Below, one piece after another: positions 19,859 through 28,774 of a DNA stretch of 64,000 nucleotides (position 1 is the first letter of the stretch; each line of letters opens with the position of its first letter). The stretch covers positions 62,001 to 126,000 of the forward strand of contig NZ_JAIQDE010000019.1 in NCBI RefSeq assembly GCF_020037015.1, in the 5' to 3' direction. Made by a program: the position numbers and the translations under genes. This stretch comes from Corallococcus sp. AS-1-6 (GTDB lineage: Bacteria > Myxococcota > Myxococcia > Myxococcales > Myxococcaceae). The notes under the pieces are model-generated. The model saw only the letters and a list, made by a program, of their open reading frames with translations. It was not told the DNA's origin and searched no databases.

Positions 19859-20866
19859 TCAGCGGCCGGAGAGCAGCTCCGTGGTGAAGGAGAAGCCGCC
19901 CAGCAGGTACGGCATGGCGTTCACCCGGTTCTCATGCTTGAGGTACCACCCGGCGATGAGCAGCACGGTGGGCTTGCTCATGAGGCCGCCCGGCCGGGTG
20001 TCAAAGGCATACGCGACGAGCGGGCCCACGCGGATGTGCTCGTTCGTGGGCAGGCTGCGGCCGGGCAGCGGCTCCACCGCGTTCGCGTCCTCGTCGTAGC
20101 GGGGCCACACCGCGGAGAGCCGGGCGCCCAGCGTCCACTGTCCGGCCAGCCAGAGGAGGTCCGTGTCGTTGGCGAGCACCCAGCCCTTGCCGGGCACCAG
20201 CGTGTCCAGCGTTGGGTCGTAGAACGTGCCGCGGGTGCCGCCGTCGCGCAGCGACACGTTCCAGTACTCGATGGCCAGCTTCGTGCGCAGCGCCACGGAC
20301 TTCACCTTCGCCTGGAGCATGGGCTCCACGAAGAAGTGGTGCCCGGAGGTGCCGTACGCGGCGTCGTTGGTCGCGCTGCGCAGGTCGTCGTCGTAGCGCT
20401 GGAAGGAGTCCGGGTACGACTGGACGCTGCCGAAGGTGCCGAAGAACTGGACGTACTCGTAGCCGGCGCGGAGGTTGAGGATGGCCAGCGGCTGCAACTC
20501 CACCGTGGGCCCCAGCTTGAAGAAGGCGGGGCTCAGCTTGAGGCTCGCGCCGGCGCTGGCGTACGTGTCGCGCAGCAGCAGCGAGGGGCTGTCGAAGAGG
20601 CGCTTCTGGTAGATGAGCCGGTTCTGCGACTCGAGCCCCAGCGGGTTGTAGCGGACCACGTTGAGGGTGGTGAAGTAGACGCGCCGGTCGGGCAGGGTCG
20701 GCTGCACCGGCGGCGGCACGTCCTCCGTGACGGGCGGCTGGGGCTGCTGCGCGGCCACGGGGGCGCCCAGGCCCAGCAGGGCGAGCAGCGCAACGCGCGT
20801 GAGCGCCTTCGACAGGGACGGGGGGCGGACAGACGTGGGGCGCGGCGGGAACTCGTTCGCGGGCAT
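19859..20866 (-). CDS. Outer-membrane beta-barrel protein, hypothetical
   Basis: About 335 residues with a signal peptide (VALLALLGLGAPVAAQ) preceded by a somewhat long basic N-region, then alternating amphipathic strands rich in Tyr, Arg and Asp (YNPLGLESQNRLIYQKRLF, LNLRAGYEYVQFFGTFGS) and a C-terminal aromatic strand pattern. No named family is recognised. The ATG at 20866 was preferred to 20989 because the extra N-terminus is low-complexity Arg/Pro. Transcribed away from the preceding porin gene's promoter with a 162-bp gap. Confidence 0.65.
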   Translation of the reverse strand: MPANEFPPRPTSVRPPSLSKALTRVALLALLGLGAPVAAQQPQPPVTEDVPPPVQPTLPDRRVYFTTLNVVRYNPLGLESQNRLIYQKRLFDSPSLLLRDTYASAGASLKLSPAFFKLGPTVELQPLAILNLRAGYEYVQFFGTFGSVQSYPDSFQRYDDDLRSATNDAAYGTSGHHFFVEPMLQAKVKSVALRTKLAIEYWNVSLRDGGTRGTFYDPTLDTLVPGKGWVLANDTDLLWLAGQWTLGARLSAVWPRYDEDANAVEPLPGRSLPTNEHIRVGPLVAYAFDTRPGGLMSKPTVLLIAGWYLKHENRVNAMPYLLGGFSFTTELLSGR

Positions 20867-21028
20867 GCGTCCTCTCGGCGGAGTCCGCGGGTGCGGCCCC
20901 CGGGCAAGGGCCACCCGTCGCGGGCGGCGGGAGCGTCGTGCACCTGACGCGGGCGCATCAAGACGCACCAGGACGAAGCCGGATGACACCCGGCGTCACC
21001 GGCAGGCCCACGGCTCGCGGGCCGAGGC

Positions 21029-22336
21029 TCAGAACGTGAGCTGGCAGCGGGACAGGAGCGCGTTCTCGGGGGCGCGGTCGCCGCCGTCCGGGGCGCCGCC
21101 CACGTAGTTCGTGCGGTGGAAGTTCAGGGCGAAGCGCACGCGCCGGTTGAGGGCGAACGTCGTGGCGACGCCGAAGCCCTTCGCCTCGCTCACCGAGCGC
21201 GCGGGGTTGGCGAAGCGGGGGAACGCGGCGTCGTCCAGGTCCAGCGCGTGGTAGCGCGCCGCCACCTCCAGCGCGCCGCCCGTGAGCGTCTTCGGGTCGA
21301 AGGGCTTCGCGGGCCGCGCGCCCTCGAAGGACGCCTTCCCCCCGAACACCCACGACACCGCCGTCTGCCACGCGTGGTGGTGCAGCCGGGCGCGCGCGTC
21401 CGCGGTCCGCACCTCCTGTGACGAGCGCACGTACTCCGCGAGGAGGCCGAAGGACCCCCAGTAGAAGTGGCCCTGGGGCGCGAGCCGCAGGTGCTGGCCG
21501 TGGGCCGTCACCAGCTCGCCGGTGTCCGCGTTGCCGAGGTAGCTGAAGATGACCTGCTGGCCCGTGCTGCGAAAGGGCGCGAGCCCGGTGTTGGTGGCGG
21601 TGCCGAACTGGAGGCCGCGCGTCACCGCGATGCCCAGGCCCAGCCCCTGGAGGAAGGACGGCGCGCGGCCCTTGAAGGGCAGGGCGAAGACGCGGGCGGC
21701 CAGGTCGAAGCTGTCGTCGGTGTTGGCGTCGGTGCTGGCGCCGTCGGGGTCTCCATTCACCACCGCCAGCGAGTACTGCCACCGGCCGCCCTCGCCCTCG
21801 CCGTGCAGCTCCAGGCCCTCGTCGCGGTTGGGGACCAGGTCCACCGTGAGCGAGCGCTCGATGAAGGGGTTGTCCATGTCGGACTGGAGCAGCTCCAGGC
21901 CGAACGGCGTCTTGAACCGGCCCGCGCGCAGGCGCACCCATTCCCCCGGGCGGAAGTCGATGAACGCGTCCTGGATGATGGACTGCCCGACGCCGAAGTC
22001 CGGCATGAGGCGGAAGTCGATGAAGCCGAAGAGCGTCCCGTCCAGGATGGGGCGCATACGCCGGACGAGGAACGTGTTGGTACCGGTGCGGTCCGTGTCC
22101 GCCAGGAAGAAGCGCCCGTCGCCCTGGAGCTGGCCGCGCGGCTTGAGCACGAAGGCCTTGTCCGCGGAGGACAGCGTGAAGCCCTCCTCGGAGATGCTGA
22201 TGATCGGCGGTCGCGCCGCCGTGGTGGGCTCGGAGGCAGGCGGGGATGCGGATTCCTCGGCCCGGGCGTGAGCGCGGGGCGCGGCGAGCAGCAGGCCCGT
22301 GGCGGCGAGGAGGGCGGGAGCGCGGAGCGTGGACAC
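21029..22336 (-). CDS. Phosphate-selective porin O/P-family outer-membrane porin
   Basis: About 435 residues. The signal peptide ([19 protein letters not shown]) starts at a GTG with AAGG 8 nt upstream. The mature N-terminus [28 protein letters not shown] and then [20 protein letters not shown] are hallmarks of the OprO/OprP family. The protein ends in Phe (SRCQLTF), as expected for outer-membrane assembly. Family members form trimeric anion channels; phosphate or polyphosphate selectivity is not provable here. Divergent from pantothenate kinase. Confidence 0.87.
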   Translation of the reverse strand: MSTLRAPALLAATGLLLAAPRAHARAEESASPPASEPTTAARPPIISISEEGFTLSSADKAFVLKPRGQLQGDGRFFLADTDRTGTNTFLVRRMRPILDGTLFGFIDFRLMPDFGVGQSIIQDAFIDFRPGEWVRLRAGRFKTPFGLELLQSDMDNPFIERSLTVDLVPNRDEGLELHGEGEGGRWQYSLAVVNGDPDGASTDANTDDSFDLAARVFALPFKGRAPSFLQGLGLGIAVTRGLQFGTATNTGLAPFRSTGQQVIFSYLGNADTGELVTAHGQHLRLAPQGHFYWGSFGLLAEYVRSSQEVRTADARARLHHHAWQTAVSWVFGGKASFEGARPAKPFDPKTLTGGALEVAARYHALDLDDAAFPRFANPARSVSEAKGFGVATTFALNRRVRFALNFHRTNYVGGAPDGGDRAPENALLSRCQLTF

Positions 22337-22502
22337 GCAGGGACCTTGGGGGACGGGCTCCAGGAGGGCGGCGTGCCCCCGCGTCCGTCGGGCGAGCCCC
22401 GGAAGCGGACGGGCACGTTGGAGGCGGGAAAGTCTTGATGTCAAGAATCACGGGGAAGACCTGTTGTCACCTTCACTTGCCGGACCCGGGAAGGTCTGGT
22501 TC

Positions 22503-23468
22503 ATGCTTGGCGGCATGTCCGTGACCAGACCCCGCGCCGCATCGATGTACGTCGACTTGGACCGCGACGCGTGGCGCGAGCTCCGGGCCTCCACGCCGCT
22601 GACGTTGACGGCGGAGGAGGTGGAGAAGCTGCGGGGGCTGGGGGACCGGCTGGACCTCCAGGAGGTGGAGGACGTCTACCTGCCGCTGTCGCGGTTGCTG
22701 CACCTGCAGGTGGCGTCAGCGCAGTCGCTCTGGGCGGCGCAGCAGGCGTTCCTGGGCTATTCGGTGCGCAAGGTGCCGTTCATCATCGCCATCGCGGGCA
22801 GCGTGGCGGTGGGCAAGAGCACGACGGCGCGCATCCTCCAGGCGCTCCTGGCGCGCTGGCCGGATCATCCGCGCGTGGCGCTGGTGACGACGGACGGCTT
22901 CCTGCACCCCAACCGGGTGCTGACCGAGCGTGGCATCATGAACCGCAAGGGCTTCCCGGAGAGCTACGACCGGCGCGCGCTGGTGCGCTTCCTGGCGGAG
23001 CTGAAGGCGGGGCGCGAGGAGGTGACGGCGCCGGTGTACTCGCACCTCGTCTACGACATCGTGCCGGAGGAGGCGCAGTCCATCCGGCAGCCGGACATCC
23101 TCATCCTGGAGGGGCTCAACGTCCTGCAGACGGGGCCGGTGGAGGGCGGGCGGCTGCCGCAGACGTTCCTGTCCGACTTCTTCGACTTCTCCATCTACGT
23201 GGACGCGAGCGAGACGGACATCCGCCACTGGTACGTGGAGCGCTTCCTGCGCCTGTGGGAGACGGCGTTCCGGGACGAGCGCTCCTTCTTCCGGCGCTTC
23301 TCCGAGTTGACGCGCGACCAGGCGATTGCCCGGGCCGCGTCGGTGTGGGCGGAGATCAACGGGCCCAACCTGGCGGAGAACATCGCGCCCACGCGCTCAC
23401 GGGCGAGGCTCATCCTGGTGAAGGGCAGCGACCACAAGGTCCGCCGCGTGCGGATGCGCAAGCTGTAG
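22503..23468 (+). CDS. coaA: Type I pantothenate kinase
   Basis: Phosphorylates pantothenate, the first step of coenzyme A biosynthesis. 321 residues, matching bacterial CoaA (~316). P-loop [18 protein letters not shown], then the CoaA block [29 protein letters not shown], and [19 protein letters not shown]. The ATG at 22503 has GGAAGG 8 nt upstream; a second ATG at 22515 is possible. The cysteine synthase-like gene follows after 16 bp. Confidence 0.95.
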   Translation: MLGGMSVTRPRAASMYVDLDRDAWRELRASTPLTLTAEEVEKLRGLGDRLDLQEVEDVYLPLSRLLHLQVASAQSLWAAQQAFLGYSVRKVPFIIAIAGSVAVGKSTTARILQALLARWPDHPRVALVTTDGFLHPNRVLTERGIMNRKGFPESYDRRALVRFLAELKAGREEVTAPVYSHLVYDIVPEEAQSIRQPDILILEGLNVLQTGPVEGGRLPQTFLSDFFDFSIYVDASETDIRHWYVERFLRLWETAFRDERSFFRRFSELTRDQAIARAASVWAEINGPNLAENIAPTRSRARLILVKGSDHKVRRVRMRKL

Positions 23469-23484
23469 CTGGGGGAGGACGGAC

Positions 23485-24474
23485 ATGGCACCACGGATGG
23501 GTTCGCTCTGGGACGCGGTGGGGAACACGCCGCTGTTGCGCATCGGCTCGCTCAGCCGCCGGACGGGCTGTGACATCGTCGCCAAGGCGGAGTTCATGAA
23601 CCCGGGCGGCAGCATCAAGGACCGGGCCGCGAAGGGGATGATCCAACGCGCGGAGGCGACGGGGCAGTTGAAGCCGCGCGGAACCCTTGTAGAGGGCACC
23701 GCGGGCAACACCGGCATCGGCCTGGGCTTGCTGGGCCGCGAGCGCGGCTACCGCGTGGTGGTGACGATGCCGGACAACCAGGCGCGCGAGAAATACGAGT
23801 ACCTGGAGGCGATGGGCGTGGAGGTGCGGCGGGTGCCGGCGGTGCCGTTCTCCAATCCCTCGCATTTCTTCCACCAGGCGCGCGCGCTGGCGGAAGCGAA
23901 CGGCTGGGCGTGGATGAACCAGTTCGAGAACACGGCGAACGGCGACTTCCACTACGAGACGACGGGGCCGGAGATCTGGGAGCAGGCGGAGGGCCGGGTG
24001 GACGTGCTGGTGGCGTCGGTGGGCAGCGGCGGCACGCTGTCCGGCACGAGCCGCTACCTGAAGGAGAAGAACCCGGCCCTGCGAGTGGTGTTGGTGGATC
24101 CGCCGGGGTCGGGGCTCTATTGCCAGGTGCGCGCGGGGAAGATGGAGACGGCGGGGAGCTCCATCACGGAAGGCATTGGCATCATGCGGCTGACGGAGAA
24201 CTTCCGGCAGGCGCGCGTGGATGAAGCGATGCGCCTGGAGGACCAGGACATGCTGGAGATGCTCTACCACCTGGCGCGTGAGGACGCGCTGGTGGTGGGC
24301 ACCTCCGCGGCCCTGAACGTGCGGGCCGCCTGGGAGGTGGCGCGCAGGCACCAGGGACAGGGGCTGCGCATCGTCACGTTCCTGTGCGACCACGGCAGCC
24401 GCTACGCCTCCAAGGTGTTCAACCCGGAGTTCCTCGCGTCCAAGGGGCTCACGGTGAAGCCACTGCCAGCTTGA
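23485..24474 (+). CDS. Cysteine synthase-family PLP enzyme
   Basis: Beta-replacing PLP enzyme of 329 residues. The PLP lysine lies in NPGGSIKDRAAKGMI, the substrate loop is EGTAGNTGIGLG, and the phosphate-binding Gly loop is GSGGTLSGTSRYL. The fold matches CysK/CysM and cystathionine beta-synthase cores. EGTAGNTG replaces the usual EPTSGNTG of CysK, so O-acetylserine specificity is uncertain. Strong GGGGGAGGA upstream. Probably in an operon with coaA. Its 3' end overlaps the end of the convergent nuclease gene by 26 bp. Confidence 0.88.
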   Translation: MAPRMGSLWDAVGNTPLLRIGSLSRRTGCDIVAKAEFMNPGGSIKDRAAKGMIQRAEATGQLKPRGTLVEGTAGNTGIGLGLLGRERGYRVVVTMPDNQAREKYEYLEAMGVEVRRVPAVPFSNPSHFFHQARALAEANGWAWMNQFENTANGDFHYETTGPEIWEQAEGRVDVLVASVGSGGTLSGTSRYLKEKNPALRVVLVDPPGSGLYCQVRAGKMETAGSSITEGIGIMRLTENFRQARVDEAMRLEDQDMLEMLYHLAREDALVVGTSAALNVRAAWEVARRHQGQGLRIVTFLCDHGSRYASKVFNPEFLASKGLTVKPLPA

Positions 24475-25720
24475 GGGTGGGCTCCGCGGGCGCCTCCTCC
24501 TTGGCGGTGAGGGACAGCTCCAGGCTCCGGGCGACCAGGGCCTTGAGCGCCCACACCTCAGGAATCGTCTGGATGTAGATCCGGCTGATGCCGAACGCCG
24601 AGGGGGACGCTTCGACCTCGAACCCCGCGGCGAGCGTCTTCGCCTCCTCGACCGGGACCCAGGTGGCGATGCACTTGCGCTTGCCATTGCCGAAGAACCG
24701 CACGAACCACTTCGTGGGCTTCTTGTAGGACACGTTGAAGTAGTTCGAGGTGTCCCGGTAGAGGACGTCCTCCGCCGCGTGGCCGTTCTTGGTGCAGATG
24801 TCCCGGACGACGCCGAAGAAGGTCAGCTCCTCCTCGGTGGTCTCCACGGCGACGCGGGTCTTGTCGTCACCCGGGGCACGGGGCTCCGTGTCGAAAGGCT
24901 TCGCGCTGTCCGCCTTCACCACGTTGGGCCCGTCCTTGGCGGCGGGCGCCTCGGTGCCTTCGTTCAGGCGCTGGATGCGCTCCTTGAGCTTGTCGAGGAA
25001 GTCATCGCCCATGACGCGGAGGAGGGTGGGCTCGATGGCCTCCTTCGCGACCTCCGCGAGGCGCTCCATCACGGCGGTTGTCCGCTTCCCCTTGTAGATG
25101 TCCTCGGTGAGCCACTTGAGGAAGCCCTCGTGCTCGCCGGGGGATTTGAGGGCGGCGGACAGCTTGTCGATCATCCCCTGGCGGTAGCGGCTGTTCTCCG
25201 CGTCGGTGATGAGCGTCGTGGCGTTGAAGGCTTCGCGGCTGAACTTGGAGAGGAACTTCGCGACCTTGGCCCAGTCCGACTTCGTGTCCTCCAGGGAGAA
25301 CGTGAAGAAGGGCTCCGGGTCCATGACGTTGGGGTTCTCCAGGTCTCCGAAGAACAGGTAGTGGCACCCATCCGTGATGATGCCGAAGTGGAGCTCCGGG
25401 AGCTGGGAGAGGTAGCGGGCCAGTTGCTGGGCGCGCGACTTGAGGTCCGTGCCCAGGGGCTTGGTCTCGATGACGATGAGGGGCTTCTGTCCCGTCTGGT
25501 CGAAGATGGCGAAGTCCATGCGGTCCGGCAGCTTCTTGCCGTCGCCCTGGACGAAGTCCGCCGCGTATTCGAGGCGAACCTCCCGGGGAAGACCGGGGTC
25601 GTAGCCCAGCAGCCGGATGAAGGGGACCACCAGGGCCAGCTTGGCGGTCTCTTCGTTGGAGATGAAGGCCTTGGAGTCCTGATAACGCTTGACCAGCTCC
25701 AGCAGTTGATTCGCGTCCAC
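24449..25720 (-). CDS. Orphan HsdR N-terminal-type PD-(D/E)XK nuclease domain protein
   Basis: 423 residues. The N-terminal ~130 residues match the type I restriction R-subunit nuclease domain: LPREVRLEYAADFV, DRMDFAIF with Asp69 and VIETKPLG giving the E85-x-K87 catalytic pair. There is no helicase domain and no HsdM or HsdS nearby, so this is not a type I system. A charged middle segment leads to a C-terminal domain (LTFFGVVRDICTKNGHAAEDVLYRDT...) of a kind often joined to such nucleases. GTG start with AGGGGG 6 nt upstream. A defence or DNA-maintenance role is possible but inferred. Confidence 0.8.
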   Translation of the reverse strand: MDANQLLELVKRYQDSKAFISNEETAKLALVVPFIRLLGYDPGLPREVRLEYAADFVQGDGKKLPDRMDFAIFDQTGQKPLIVIETKPLGTDLKSRAQQLARYLSQLPELHFGIITDGCHYLFFGDLENPNVMDPEPFFTFSLEDTKSDWAKVAKFLSKFSREAFNATTLITDAENSRYRQGMIDKLSAALKSPGEHEGFLKWLTEDIYKGKRTTAVMERLAEVAKEAIEPTLLRVMGDDFLDKLKERIQRLNEGTEAPAAKDGPNVVKADSAKPFDTEPRAPGDDKTRVAVETTEEELTFFGVVRDICTKNGHAAEDVLYRDTSNYFNVSYKKPTKWFVRFFGNGKRKCIATWVPVEEAKTLAAGFEVEASPSAFGISRIYIQTIPEVWALKALVARSLELSLTAKEEAPAEPTLKLAVASP

Positions 25721-25824
25721 GGTATCCCCCCTGCAACCCGTCGAGCCCGGGCCGTGCCAGCAGTGAGAACAGACTGGCGACGTCCACGACTACAAGCTGT
25801 TTGGATTCCGCTTGGCCATACCTC

Positions 25825-26847
25825 CTATGGGGGAGACGGCGTCGAAGGAGGGATTGGAGGACGCTCGTCACGTCCTCCCAGCGACCGCACCTCCACGCGG
25901 AGCGGGAGCTCGAGTGCCTCGTCCTCCGCAACGGATGAAGCCAGGTCGCCAGGGCCACGCGCCTCGCCACAGGGCTGTACTTCGCGCGCTTCATCCTGTG
26001 CGACGGCGGGAGTAGGTAATCCGGCGGCACCCGCCTCGGTGCTGGGGCGCATCTCCAGTGCATCGCCTTGCGAGGTGGCTGGCTCATGAGTACCGAGAGA
26101 CTCCTCCCGGACGCACGAGGCCTCGGGGTACACAGTTTCCTGCGGAGCGGGGGAGAAGGCATTCAGCACAAGCTCATCGCAATCCTTCATCAGCGCCGGC
26201 AGCTCGTGCTGAAGCGCCCGCACGTCGCGCTCGTGCAGGATTGCCATCGCACGGGAGGCCCACTCGCGCAGCGCGGCTCCGCCCAAGAGCGGCAGCAGTC
26301 TGGCTGCGCCTCCCATGAAGGCCCGTTGCAGGGACTGGACGAGGAGCACATGCCCGGGCCGCTCCGCCACGCGCGCCGCCTCCCGAAGCAACTCGAATTC
26401 CGCCTGGGCGCAGGTTGCCCCCGACTCCCAGCGCGCCGCGTCCTGGAGCCGGAAGCACGCGCTCCCCAGCCGGTCCAGGTCGCGGTCCGAGGCCCTCGCG
26501 CAGCAGTCGGCCAGCAGTTCCACCAGCACCTGCCGCTTGAGGCTGAAGTAGCCCTCCAGAAGCCACCGGGCCTGCGGGGAGCGCGCGTCATGCAGCGCCA
26601 GCCCCAGGTTCTCCAGCGTCAGCGATTCATCCAGGGCCACCGCGCGAGTCTTTCGCCCGGGGCGCTGCACCACCAGGCCCCGCGCCGCCAGCCGCCGCAG
26701 TGCCTCGCGGATGGTGCCCCGGCACACCTCATAGCGACGCGCCAGCTTCGCTTCGGAGCCAAACTGCCCGCTCGGGTGCAGCCGCCCCAGCGCGATATCG
26801 CGCTCGATTTGCGCTTCCACGTACGCCACGAGTCCTCGCCGCTCCAT
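25825..26847 (-). CDS. GntR-family transcriptional regulator with repetitive acidic tail
   Basis: About 340 residues. The N-terminal GntR winged helix is clear (GQFGSEAKLARRYEVCRGTIREALRRLAARGLV), followed by a helical FCD-like ligand domain to residue ~230. A ~105-residue Glu/Pro/Ala tail follows, with three imperfect ~27-residue repeats (QGDALEMRP, QDEAREVQP, EDEALELPL), unusual for the family. The ATG at 26847 has AGGAGG 9 nt upstream. The effector is unknown; the repeat array begins ~120 bp upstream of its start. Confidence 0.82.
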   Translation of the reverse strand: MERRGLVAYVEAQIERDIALGRLHPSGQFGSEAKLARRYEVCRGTIREALRRLAARGLVVQRPGRKTRAVALDESLTLENLGLALHDARSPQARWLLEGYFSLKRQVLVELLADCCARASDRDLDRLGSACFRLQDAARWESGATCAQAEFELLREAARVAERPGHVLLVQSLQRAFMGGAARLLPLLGGAALREWASRAMAILHERDVRALQHELPALMKDCDELVLNAFSPAPQETVYPEASCVREESLGTHEPATSQGDALEMRPSTEAGAAGLPTPAVAQDEAREVQPCGEARGPGDLASSVAEDEALELPLRVEVRSLGGRDERPPIPPSTPSPP

Positions 26848-26964
26848 CCCCATCCCCCTCCTCGTTCCAGCGTCGCCATCCCACCACAGGGGTCTGACAT
26901 GGACGTGCGGGCCCACCTTCCGCGTCGCGGACTTGCCGGGCCCGCCCCCGGGCGGCGGGAGGCG

Positions 26965-26993
26965 AAAACCTGTCCGACTGTCGGACAGGTTTT
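26965..26993. promoter_or_regulatory. 29-bp near-perfect palindrome at the head of the array
   Basis: AAAACCTGTCCGA, loop CTG, then TCGGACAGGTTTT: perfect 13-bp arms. A T-run at each end makes it look like a bidirectional intrinsic terminator; it could equally be an operator for the GntR gene beginning ~120 bp away. The second copy at 27103-27125 keeps 9-bp arms (ACCTGTCCG / CGGACAGGT). Confidence 0.6.
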
Positions 26994-28010
26994 GAGGCAA
27001 CCGGCCCCGGGCGGGCGCCTCTGTCCGCGCCCATCTTGGTGTTCATGCACGCACGAAGTCGCGCGTTCCCAAACCAGCCGACGTCGGCTCCATGCGGCGG
27101 ATACCTGTCCGACTGCCGGACAGGTTTTGAGGCAATCGGTCTCGGGTGGGCGTCTCTGTTCGCGCCGCACCTTGGGGTTCGTGCACGCACGACTTCGTTC
27201 ACCTTCTGGGTCGTTGCGGCCTCGGGTCCATGGGGCGAGAACTTGCCCGACAGTTGGACAGGTTTTGACGCAACGGGGCCCGGGCGGGTGGAGCCCTGTC
27301 CACGCTCCACCTTGGTGTTTGCGAACACGCGACGTCGAGCCCCGCCCAGTCCTGTGCGGCCTCAGGCCCATGCGGTGGAAAGCGGTCCGACAGTTGGACA
27401 GGTTCTGTGGCAACCGGCCCGGGTGGGCGCCTCGGTTCATGGCCCATCCTTGGGCCCCGCGCGCGCATGACATCATGCGCCTCCCAGTCAGGTGCGGCCC
27501 CGCCCCTTGCGGTGGAACGCGGTCCGACAGATGGACAGGTTTTGAGGCAACCATGCCCGGGCGGGCGCCTCGGTTCATGGCCCATCCTTGGGACCCGCGC
27601 ATGCACGACATCATGTGATTCCCAGTCGAGCACGGTCTCGCGCCCTTTGCGGTGGGAAGCGGGCCTACTGTCGGACAGGTTTTGGAGGAACCAAGGCCAG
27701 GCGGTCGCCACTGTCTGTTCCATGCCTTGGTGTTTGCGTACGCATGAAGTCGCGCCCCTGCCGGTCCAGCGTGGCCTCGGGCTCCAGGCGCTGCTTGGTC
27801 CAACTGTCGGACAGGTTCTGCGGGAACCGAGCCCAGGCGGACGCCTCTGTCCGTGGCTCCAATTGAGGGGCTCACGTTTGACGCCGCGCTGCTGCGGAGC
27901 GGGTGCGGCCTCGGGGCCGGGCGTGGAGGTGGGGCGGAGTGTCGGACAGGTTTTGAGGGAGCTGGCCCGGGTGGGCGCTTCCCTCCGTGTCATCCTGCTG
28001 GCTTCAGCGC
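26965..28010. repeat. Array of about eight degenerate ~137-bp tandem repeats
   Basis: The core GTCGGACAGGTTTTGAGG or close variants recurs, with ACAGGT(T) ending near 26990, 27125, 27263, 27403, 27540, 27680, 27816 and 27951: intervals of 135-140 bp. Each core is followed by a CGGGCGGGCGCCTC-like block and a less conserved ~80-bp remainder. Units 4 and 5 are nearly the same over most of their length, suggesting recent expansion. Upstream cores form hairpins that degenerate along the array. This fills most of the 1.3-kb gap between the GntR and NTF2-like genes; I see no supported gene in it. The period is not a multiple of three, so no coding frame persists. Confidence 0.85.
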
Positions 28011-28147
28011 ATGCACGCTGTCGCGACCCCCTGCCGCGCTTCTTGAGGCTCGCGTCATCACTCGGACCCTTGAATCGATGGGGTTGTTACCGAACCTCTG
28101 GCGACCTGCCTAGGATGCGCGCCGTCCTCTTCCTTCATGGAGCTTCG

Positions 28148-28774
28148 ATGGTGCGCACCCGGCTCGTAGGTCTCCTGGCGTTGCTGTTCGTCGCGGTCCC
28201 CTTTGTTTCGGGGGCTCAGGATGCCGTGGCTCCGGCGGCCGTGGCTTCTGGCGATGAGGCGACGCATCAGGCGCTGCGCGCCATCAAGCAGGACATGGAG
28301 GACGCGCTCAACAAGCAGGACCTGGACCGGCTGCTTTCGCACCTGCATCCGGACGTCGTGTTCTCCACCATGAACAACGACGTTCGCGTGGGGAAGGACG
28401 CCATCCGCGCGTACTACGCGGAGATGCTGGGTGGCCCGAACAGCGTCGTGAAGAAGGTCACCGCGAAGTTCGACGTGGATGCGCTCACGCGCCTGTATGG
28501 CAACGCGGGCGTCGCGTATGGCTCGTCGCTGGACCACTACATCCTGAACGACGGCACGGACCTCGTCATCAACGGGCGGTGGACCTGCACCCTGGTGAAG
28601 GAGGGCGACCAGTGGCTCATCGCCGCGTTCCACTACTCCACCAACGTGTTCGACAACCCCCTGCTCACCAAGGTGAAGAACGCCGCCATGGGCTTCGGTG
28701 CGCTGGTCGCGGTCGCCGCGCTCGGCGCGGGGTTCTTCATCGGACGTCGGGGACGCCGGCCGGCGACGGCTTGA
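28148..28774 (+). CDS. Exported NTF2/SnoaL-like protein with C-terminal membrane anchor
   Basis: 208 residues. Signal peptide VRTRLVGLLALLFVAVPFVSG, then an NTF2-like cone domain (~45-170) resembling DUF4440/ketosteroid isomerase-like proteins: INGRWTCTLVKEGDQWLIAAFHYS is the typical final strand pair. A C-terminal TM helix (GFGALVAVAALGAGFFIG) ends in RRGRRPATA, which by the positive-inside rule leaves the domain outside the cytoplasm. Function unknown. The ATG at 28148 has GGAG 5 nt upstream. Its 3' end overlaps the convergent DUF418 gene by 38 bp. Confidence 0.72.
   Translation: MVRTRLVGLLALLFVAVPFVSGAQDAVAPAAVASGDEATHQALRAIKQDMEDALNKQDLDRLLSHLHPDVVFSTMNNDVRVGKDAIRAYYAEMLGGPNSVVKKVTAKFDVDALTRLYGNAGVAYGSSLDHYILNDGTDLVINGRWTCTLVKEGDQWLIAAFHYSTNVFDNPLLTKVKNAAMGFGALVAVAALGAGFFIGRRGRRPATA

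Noticed and set aside
24449..25720. Type I restriction-modification system
   Set aside because: Only the R-subunit N-terminal nuclease-like domain is present; no HsdM, HsdS or helicase motifs are seen in the window.
26068..27990. Long overlapping reading frames through the repeat array on both strands
   Set aside because: The repeat period is not a multiple of three, so frames shift between units; translations are Arg/Gly/Pro-rich with no ribosome binding site or conserved motif.
26965..28010. CRISPR array
   Set aside because: The period is ~137 bp, the intervening sequences are related to each other, repeats are imperfect, and no cas genes are nearby.
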